Of a stretch of DNA of 39,657 nucleotides, positions 30,623 through 36,735 are shown piece after piece. The translations under genes were made by a program, and so were the position numbers. This DNA is from a bacterium (GTDB taxonomy: Bacteria > Planctomycetota > B15-G4): assembly GCA_030428785.1 (NCBI GenBank), contig JAUIEF010000024.1:1-39657 (forward strand), read 5' to 3'. The notes under the pieces are model-generated. The model did not search any database and was not told the origin of the DNA. It saw nothing but the letters and a program-made list of their open reading frames with translations. Within the stretch, counting starts at the first letter, position 1, and every line of letters begins with the position of its first letter.

Positions 30623-33600
30623 GCGCCGCCCCCGTCGCGTCCGCGGAACACGCGCGCGAGCCGCTTCATGAGGCCCTTGCGCTTGCCGCCGTCGGCCGGC
30701 TCCTTCGCGCGCGCCTCGCAGAGCGTCGCGAGCTGGCCGAGCGTCGGCAGCACGAGTTCGCCCGGGTTCATCTCGAGCCCGAGCTGCTTCTTGATCTCGC
30801 CGATGACGTTCATGAGCAGCAGCGAGTGACCGCCCAGGTCGAAGAAGTTGTCGTGCACGCCGACGCGCTCGAGCTCGAGCGCGTCCGCCCAGATGGCGGC
30901 GAGCTGCCGCTCCATGTCCGTGCGCGGCGCGACGAAGCCGCCGCGCTCGGGCACGACGTCGCCCTCCGGCACGGGCAGCGCTCCGCGGTCGACCTTGCCC
31001 TGCGTGTTGAGCGGGAACGCGTCGAGCGCGACCCACGCGGACGGCACCATGTAGCCGGGCAGCGTGTCGGACAGCGCGTCGCGCAGCTGCGCCGTCGTCG
31101 GGGCGCCCGCGGCGAGCACGACGTAGGCGACGAGGCGCGGGTGGCCGGGCGTGTCCTCGCGGAGCAGCACGGCGGCGCCCTCGACGCCCTCGTACTGCGC
31201 GAGAGACGCCTCGATCTCGCCGAGCTCGATGCGGTAGCCGCGGAACTTGACCTGGTCGTCGCGGCGCCCGAGGAAGAGCAGCGCGCCGTCGTGCCGGTGC
31301 ACGACGAGGTCGCCGGTGCGGTACATGCGCGCGTCCGGATCGTCCACGAACGGGTCCGGCACGAACTTCTCGGCGGTGAGCTCCGGGCGCTCCCAGTAGC
31401 CGAGCGCGACGCCCTCGCCCGCGAGGTGCAGCTCGCCGGGGACGCCGATCGGGACGGGCTCCCCGTGGCGGTCGAGCACGTAGGCGCGCACGTTGCGGAT
31501 CGGCCTGCCGATGGGCACGTCGAGGTCGTCGGGCGTCAGCTCGTACGACGTGCCGACGATCGTCGCCTCGGTCGGGCCGTAGGTGTTGAGCAGGCGCACG
31601 TCCGTGCCGACGCGCTCGAACCACTCGACGAGCTGCTCGGGCTTGGCGCGCTCGCCGCCCAGGATCGCGAGGCGCACGGACGACGGGAACGGGACGCCGG
31701 CAGAGCTGAGCCCGCTCACGACGACGTGCCAGTAGGCCGTCGGGAAGTCGACGAGCGTGACGCCCTGCGCGTCGCACGCGCGGAGGAACGCCTCGACGGA
31801 GCCGATCATCGCGTCGGTGCGCAGCACGAGCGTCGCGCCGGCGAGGAGCGTCGGGTAGATCTCCTCGGCGGCGGTGTCGAAGCCGAGGCTCGCGAACTGG
31901 AGCACGCGGTCAGCGGGCCCGAGGCCGAACAGCTCGACGGCCTGCTCGACGTAGTTCGTGAGCGCGCGGTGCGGGATGAGGACGCCCTTCGGCCGGCCCG
32001 TCGAGCCCGAGGTGTAGATCATGTACGCCGGGTCCTCGGGACCGACGTCGACGGACGGCGCGCTCGTCGGCTGCGCGGCGAGCTCGTCGGCCCAGCCGGT
32101 CACCGCGGCCGCATCCGCAGCCGCATCCGCGCTCGCGGCGTCGAGCACGGCGATCGGCGCGGCGACGCTGCCCGCCGGGAAGCGGTCGAGCAGGCGCTGC
32201 TGCGTGAGCAGCAGGTCGACCTCGCCGTCCTCGAGCATGAGGCGCAGGCGTTCCGGCGGCAGCATGGGGTCGAGCGGGACGTAGGCGGCGCCCGCCGCGA
32301 GGACACCCAGCGCGGCCTGCACCATGAGCGGCTCGCGCTCGACGCAGAGGCCGACGCGCGCGCCGCGGCCGACGCCCGCCGCGCCGAGCCGATGCGCGAG
32401 GCGGTGCGCGCCGTCGACGAGCTCGCGGTACGTGAGCGGCGCGGCGCCCTCCTGCACGACGGCCGTCGCGTCCGGCGTGCGGTCGGCCTGCGCCGCGACG
32501 AGCGCGTGCACGGGACGGCGCTCGGCGCCGCCGCCGGCCGTGTCGTTCCACTCGACGAGCACCTGCCGGCGCTCGGCGTCCGACATGACCGGCACGCGCG
32601 CGAGCGGCGTGTCCGGCGCCGCCGCGATGCCCAGCAGCACGCGCTCGAAGTTCATGAGCACGCGCATGACGGACTCGGCGTCGAAGCGCGTGCTGTCGTA
32701 GGAGATCGCGAGGTTGATCTCCGGGCCCGGCGTCACGATGACCGTGAGCGGGTAGCCCGGCGCGCCGTGGTGTCCGTGCACGTCCTCCACCTGGAGGCCG
32801 CCGCCCCAGTCGCTCACGGTGAGGTCGCCGAGCCAGTTCTCGAAGACGAGCAGGCTCTCGAAGAGCGGCAGGCCGGCGGGCACGTCGCTGTGTCCCTTGA
32901 CCGTGACGAGCGAGCTGTACTCGAAGCTGCGCTGCTGCACCTGGCGGCGCTGGAGCTCGGCGAGCCACTCCCCCACCGGCTGCTCCGGCGGCAACGCGAC
33001 GCGGCTCGGCAGGAGGTTCACGAAGAGCCCGACCATCGACTCGACGCCGTCGAGCGGGATGGAGCGCCCGGAGACGATCGTGCCGAACACGACGTCGTCC
33101 TCGCCGGAGTAGCGCTGGAGCAGCACGCTCCATGCGCCCTGCACGAGCGTGTTCACCGTGAGGCCGCGCGCCTTCGCGAAGGCCTCGAGGGTCGCGCTGT
33201 CCTCGGCGGTGAGGCGGATCTGGCGGCCGTCGTACTCCGTGACGGGCGCGTGCATCTGCACGGGCTTGCCGTCGATGCCCAGGTGCGTCGGCGTCTCGAA
33301 GCCGCCGAGCTGCCCGCGCCACCACGCCTCCGCGGCGGCCGGGTCCTGCTGCTGGATCCACGTGACGTAGTCGCGGTACGGGCGGTGCTCCGCGAGCTCC
33401 GCCGCCGGGCCTCCGCACGCCGCGCGGTACGACTGGAGCACCTCGCCCAGCACCATGGACGCCGACCAGCCCTCCATGAGGATGTGGTGCAGGCTCCACA
33501 GGAGGCGCCAGCTCTCCGGGCCGGTGCGGAAGAGCGCGAGGCGCGTGAGCGGCGCGGTCTCGAAGTCGACGCCGCGCGCGCGGTCCTCGGCGCGGGCGGC

Positions 33601-33909
33601 GGCGAGGCGGTCCGCCTGGGCCTCGTGGTCCAGCGCCGAGAGGTCCTCGACGGGCAGCGCGACCTCGACGGCCTCGTGCACGACCTGCAGCGGCTTCGCG
33701 AGCTCGTCCCAGTGGAAGGACGTCCGCAGGATCGCGTGCCGGTCGAACGCCTGCTGCCACGCGGCACGCAGCGCGTCCGTGTCGAGCGGCCCCTCCAGGA
33801 AGTACTCGAGCTGCATGAGGTACATGCCCGAGTCGCCCGTCGTCACGCTGTCGTACAGCATGCCGTGCTGCATGGGCGACAGCTCGTAGATGTCCTGGAC
33901 GCCTTCCAT
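30619..33909 (-). CDS. NRPS module, condensation-adenylation-thiolation (C-A-T)
   Basis: 1096 residues from ATG 33907-33909. The start VQDIYELSPMQHGMLYDSV looks like the acceptor communication segment of C domains that follow an epimerization-domain protein. The C-domain motif is HHILMEG (141-147), with Glu146 where Asp is usual. The A domain (about 455-975) has YTSGSTGRPKG, FDTAAEEIYP, GERAKPE, NTYGPTEATIVG, YRTGDL, FRGYRIELGE and GKVDRG. The pocket reads by eye D-T-E-D-I-G-T-I-V-K, whose two acidic residues (E, D) suggest a cationic or polar side chain. The T domain has FFDLGGHSLL with Ser1029. A basic tail, KRKGLMKRLARVFRGR, ends the protein. There is no thioesterase. The only candidate ribosome site (GAGGAG) lies unusually far, about 13 bases, from the ATG. 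Confidence 0.95.
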   Translation of the reverse strand: MEGVQDIYELSPMQHGMLYDSVTTGDSGMYLMQLEYFLEGPLDTDALRAAWQQAFDRHAILRTSFHWDELAKPLQVVHEAVEVALPVEDLSALDHEAQADRLAAARAEDRARGVDFETAPLTRLALFRTGPESWRLLWSLHHILMEGWSASMVLGEVLQSYRAACGGPAAELAEHRPYRDYVTWIQQQDPAAAEAWWRGQLGGFETPTHLGIDGKPVQMHAPVTEYDGRQIRLTAEDSATLEAFAKARGLTVNTLVQGAWSVLLQRYSGEDDVVFGTIVSGRSIPLDGVESMVGLFVNLLPSRVALPPEQPVGEWLAELQRRQVQQRSFEYSSLVTVKGHSDVPAGLPLFESLLVFENWLGDLTVSDWGGGLQVEDVHGHHGAPGYPLTVIVTPGPEINLAISYDSTRFDAESVMRVLMNFERVLLGIAAAPDTPLARVPVMSDAERRQVLVEWNDTAGGGAERRPVHALVAAQADRTPDATAVVQEGAAPLTYRELVDGAHRLAHRLGAAGVGRGARVGLCVEREPLMVQAALGVLAAGAAYVPLDPMLPPERLRLMLEDGEVDLLLTQQRLLDRFPAGSVAAPIAVLDAASADAAADAAAVTGWADELAAQPTSAPSVDVGPEDPAYMIYTSGSTGRPKGVLIPHRALTNYVEQAVELFGLGPADRVLQFASLGFDTAAEEIYPTLLAGATLVLRTDAMIGSVEAFLRACDAQGVTLVDFPTAYWHVVVSGLSSAGVPFPSSVRLAILGGERAKPEQLVEWFERVGTDVRLLNTYGPTEATIVGTSYELTPDDLDVPIGRPIRNVRAYVLDRHGEPVPIGVPGELHLAGEGVALGYWERPELTAEKFVPDPFVDDPDARMYRTGDLVVHRHDGALLFLGRRDDQVKFRGYRIELGEIEASLAQYEGVEGAAVLLREDTPGHPRLVAYVVLAAGAPTTAQLRDALSDTLPGYMVPSAWVALDAFPLNTQGKVDRGALPVPEGDVVPERGGFVAPRTDMERQLAAIWADALELERVGVHDNFFDLGGHSLLLMNVIGEIKKQLGLEMNPGELVLPTLGQLATLCEARAKEPADGGKRKGLMKRLARVFRGRDGGGA
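32105..32128 (-). repeat. Short 12-base tandem repeat in the A domain of the second NRPS
   Basis: Two copies of GCRGCCGCATCC (32105-32116 and 32117-32128) encode an Ala/Asp run (ADAAADAAA) between core motifs A2 and A3, the same place as the longer repeat in the other NRPS. Confidence 0.7.
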
Positions 33910-33964
33910 GGGCGGCGTGCGGCTCCTCAGACGTGGTCGCGGACGGACACGGCGACGGGGAAGC

Positions 33965-35080
33965 CTACCACCCCATGTCCCGGCCGAGGTACTCGCCCAG
34001 CCGACGGTTGTGCGGCTCGAAGAACGCCTCGATGCGGGCGCGCGCGGAGGCCTCCATCTCCGGGTACGGCGGCGCCGCGTTGAGCTTCTTGAAGGCGTCC
34101 GGCGCGTGGTAGTCGAGCCCCAGGAACGCGAACGCCGCCCGCAGCATCTCCTCCGGCCGCTCGTAGAGGTCCTCGGTGCGCAGGACGTGGAGCTGCTCGC
34201 GCGGGAAGAACTTCTCCCAGTGCTTGAGCTGGTCGACGTAGATGCCGCGGCTCAGGTAGCTGTGGTGCATGAAGTCGAAGCCGAACTCTCCGGCCTCGAC
34301 CTTGTCGGCGTCGGCGGCGAGCCGCTCCTCCTCGGACGCGACGGCCTCCTCGAAGGTGAGCGTCTCGAGCCCGGCGCGCAGGTTGTGGTTGTAGAAGCTG
34401 TACGCGCGGTCGACCGGGTTGCGCAGGATCGCCAGCAGCTTGACCTGCGGCAGCGTGTCCCGGATGCGCTGCGCGCAGTGCGGGTGGTAGAGGTAGTCGG
34501 GCGTCGCCTCGCCGGTGAGCCCGTCGCCCTTGGCGCCGCGCGTCGGGAAGTGGCTGCGGTACCAGAGCGTCCCGCGCTGGTAGTACGCGTTGAAGAAGTA
34601 GATCTCCTTCTTGAGCGCCGGGACGATCCTCGGGTGCTGCGTGAGGTAGCTGTAGAGCGCGGTCGTGCCGCACTTCTTCGCGCCGATGATGAGGAAGTCG
34701 GGCAGGCTGCGCAGCGGGCTCGTGGCGAGCTGTCCGGCGACGCGCAGCTTGTGGCCGAGCGTGGGCGCCGGGTTGAAGTGGCTCGTGAGCATGTACCGCG
34801 CGCCCTCGACGAAGGCCTTGGTGCCCTCGGGCCCGCGGATCCGCAGCACGAGCGGACCGCTCTCGCCGGGCTGCACGAGGAAGCTCATGTTCGGGCAGCT
34901 CTTGGACCACGCGGCGCAGTAGTCGTCGAGCTTCTCGCGCCACGCGGCCGTGCGCGGGTAGTGCAGCTCGTAGCCGTCCTCGAGCTCGGTGACCTCGGTG
35001 GCGCGCGTCATGACGTCGGCCGTGACCTTCTGCCGTCGCCCGAGCGCGCCCGCCACCGCCCCGTCGCCCTGCTCGCTCAT
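33965..35080 (-). CDS. Sulfotransferase with an N-terminal extension, NRPS-associated
   Basis: 371 residues. The ATG shares ATGA with the transporter stop. The first about 125 residues form an extra alpha/beta segment (VTELEDGYELHYPRTAAW, LDDYCAAWSKSCPNMSF, PLVLRIRGPEGTKAFVEGAR) not part of the usual fold. The sulfotransferase domain then has FLIIGAKKCGTTALYSYLTQHP (PAPS loop GAKKCGTT near residues 132-139), LKKEIYFF, and LLAILRNPVDRAYSFYNHN as the 3'-phosphate block. It continues with GIYVDQLKHWEKFFPREQLHVLR and the end HNRRLGEYLGRDMGW, typical of heparan/NodH-like deacetylase-sulfotransferase-type domains. It likely sulfates the peptide, polyketide or lipid product of the cluster. The extension could be a carrier-protein docking or substrate-recognition domain (inference). 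Confidence 0.9.
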   Translation of the reverse strand: MSEQGDGAVAGALGRRQKVTADVMTRATEVTELEDGYELHYPRTAAWREKLDDYCAAWSKSCPNMSFLVQPGESGPLVLRIRGPEGTKAFVEGARYMLTSHFNPAPTLGHKLRVAGQLATSPLRSLPDFLIIGAKKCGTTALYSYLTQHPRIVPALKKEIYFFNAYYQRGTLWYRSHFPTRGAKGDGLTGEATPDYLYHPHCAQRIRDTLPQVKLLAILRNPVDRAYSFYNHNLRAGLETLTFEEAVASEEERLAADADKVEAGEFGFDFMHHSYLSRGIYVDQLKHWEKFFPREQLHVLRTEDLYERPEEMLRAAFAFLGLDYHAPDAFKKLNAAPPYPEMEASARARIEAFFEPHNRRLGEYLGRDMGW

Positions 35081-36735
35081 GTCTCGCTCCTCGCGGTGTC
35101 CCGGGCGCGCGGCGTCTCGCGCACCGTCTCGCGGACCACCCGGCCGTCCTCCATGACGAGGCAGCGGTCGGCGATCCCGGTGTACCTGTCGTCGTGCGTG
35201 ATGACGAGCACGGTCTTGCCGCGGGCCTTGAGCTCCGGCAGCACCTGCTCGTAGAAGGTCTTCTTGAACTGCGGGTCCTGGTCGGCGGCCCACTCGTCGA
35301 GCACGTAGAACGGCTTGTCCTCGAGGTAGGCGGTGAGCAGCGCGAGGCGCTTGCGCTGCCCGGTGCTCAGGTCGATGTTCGAGAGGCGGCCGTCCTTCAC
35401 CGAGAGCTTCGTCTCGAGCTGCAGCCGGCGCAGGTGGTCGAGCGCGGCGGCGTCGACGTCCACGCCCTCCGGCGCCTGGAGCGTCCGGAACAGGTGGAAG
35501 TCCGTGAAGACGATCGAGAAGAGCTGCCGGAACGCGTCGAGGTTCGTCTCGTCGACGGGCACGCCGTCGAGCAGCAGGCGGCCGCCGTCGAGCGGGTAGA
35601 GCGAGGTGAGCACCTTGGCGAGCGTCGTCTTGCCGCTGCCGTTGCCGCCCAGCACGAAGACGAGTTCGCCGGGCCGGAACGTCAGGTCGACGGGGCCGAG
35701 GCTGAACACGTTGCCGTCCGCGTCCTTCGTGTACGAGTAGGTCGCGCCCTCGAGCCGCACCTCGGACCAGCCGGCGGGCGGCGGCGGGACGGGCGCCTCG
35801 AGGTCGACGGGGTCCGCGTCGAGGTTGAGGCCGAGGTCCTCGACCTTGCGGAGCGAGACGACGGCGCGGCCGAGGTCCGGCGCCTGCTGCATGAGCGCGC
35901 CGAGCGGCCGGTAGAGGTAGAGCGCCATGAGCACGTAGCCGCGCAGCACGCCGGCGTCGACGCCGAGACGCGGCACGACGAACACGAGCATGCCGAGCAC
36001 GACGAAGAAGAGCAGCCGCGTGAGGTTCTCCGCGGCGATGAAGTACGTGCGGCCGCGGGTGTTCGTGACGCGGTGCTCGTCGAGCGAGTCGTGCAGGTCG
36101 TCGCGCAGGAAGGTGCGGCGGCGCAGCGCGTCGAGCTTGAGCTGCTTGATGCCGTCGTGGAGCGCGCGGAAGTGCTCGAACACGCGGTCGAAGACCTCGC
36201 GGCCGGTCTTCATGGTGCCCATCGCGCGCAGCGTGAGCGCGCGGTACACGACGACGCCCACCACGAGGAACCCGAGGATGACCACCATGGCCTTCCACGA
36301 GAGCCACGCCATGTAGGCGACGCCCGCGACGAGCGTCGTGACGTCGACCACGAGGCGCGGCACGTTCGGCAGCACGCGCGACACCGCGGTCACGTCGTCC
36401 GTGAGCACGGGCAGCAGCCGCTGCAGGCCCAGCTGCTCGAGCCGCTGCAGCGGCGTCGCGAGGATCTTCGCGCTGAGCTCGAGGCGCAGGTCGGCGACGG
36501 CGCGCATCGCGAGGCCCAGCACCATGAGCTGGCAGGCCGTGCCGCTCACGAGCAGCACGACGAGCACGCCCGCGAAGGCCGCCATCCAGCCGGCGTCCGT
36601 GAACGCCTCGAGCTGCCAGATGTGGTTCGTGAGCGCGATGATCCCCGCGTTGGCCGCGCCGCTCACGACGCTCACGAGGATCGCGGCGAGCACGAGCCCG
36701 CGGTTGCTGCGCAGCAGGAAGCGGAAGAGCGTCAC
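35077..36735 (-). CDS. Cyclic-peptide/siderophore exporter, ABC transporter with fused permease (SyrD/PvdE-like)
   Basis: 552 residues from GTG 36733-36735, overlapping the megasynthase stop as GTGA. The permease part (1-300) has about six hydrophobic helices (for example 13-36, 52-75, 125-145, 148-165, 238-256 and 265-283). The ATPase part (about 322-540) has Walker A GGNGSGKTT (363-371), signature LSTGQRKRL (456-464), Walker B YVLDEWAADQDP (477-488) and His514 in VITHDDRY. The DEWAADQDP form is characteristic of the cyclic-peptide transporter group (SyrD, PvdE), which exports lipopeptides or pyoverdine precursors; ordinary exporters have DEATSALD. It works as a homodimer in the cytoplasmic membrane and should export the product of this NRPS/PKS operon. 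Confidence 0.93.
   Translation of the reverse strand: MTLFRFLLRSNRGLVLAAILVSVVSGAANAGIIALTNHIWQLEAFTDAGWMAAFAGVLVVLLVSGTACQLMVLGLAMRAVADLRLELSAKILATPLQRLEQLGLQRLLPVLTDDVTAVSRVLPNVPRLVVDVTTLVAGVAYMAWLSWKAMVVILGFLVVGVVVYRALTLRAMGTMKTGREVFDRVFEHFRALHDGIKQLKLDALRRRTFLRDDLHDSLDEHRVTNTRGRTYFIAAENLTRLLFFVVLGMLVFVVPRLGVDAGVLRGYVLMALYLYRPLGALMQQAPDLGRAVVSLRKVEDLGLNLDADPVDLEAPVPPPPAGWSEVRLEGATYSYTKDADGNVFSLGPVDLTFRPGELVFVLGGNGSGKTTLAKVLTSLYPLDGGRLLLDGVPVDETNLDAFRQLFSIVFTDFHLFRTLQAPEGVDVDAAALDHLRRLQLETKLSVKDGRLSNIDLSTGQRKRLALLTAYLEDKPFYVLDEWAADQDPQFKKTFYEQVLPELKARGKTVLVITHDDRYTGIADRCLVMEDGRVVRETVRETPRARDTARSET

Noticed and set aside
30826..34083. A plus-strand open frame of about 1085 codons
   Set aside because: Antisense shadow of the NRPS at 30619-33909, with Arg/Glu/Val/His-rich composition.
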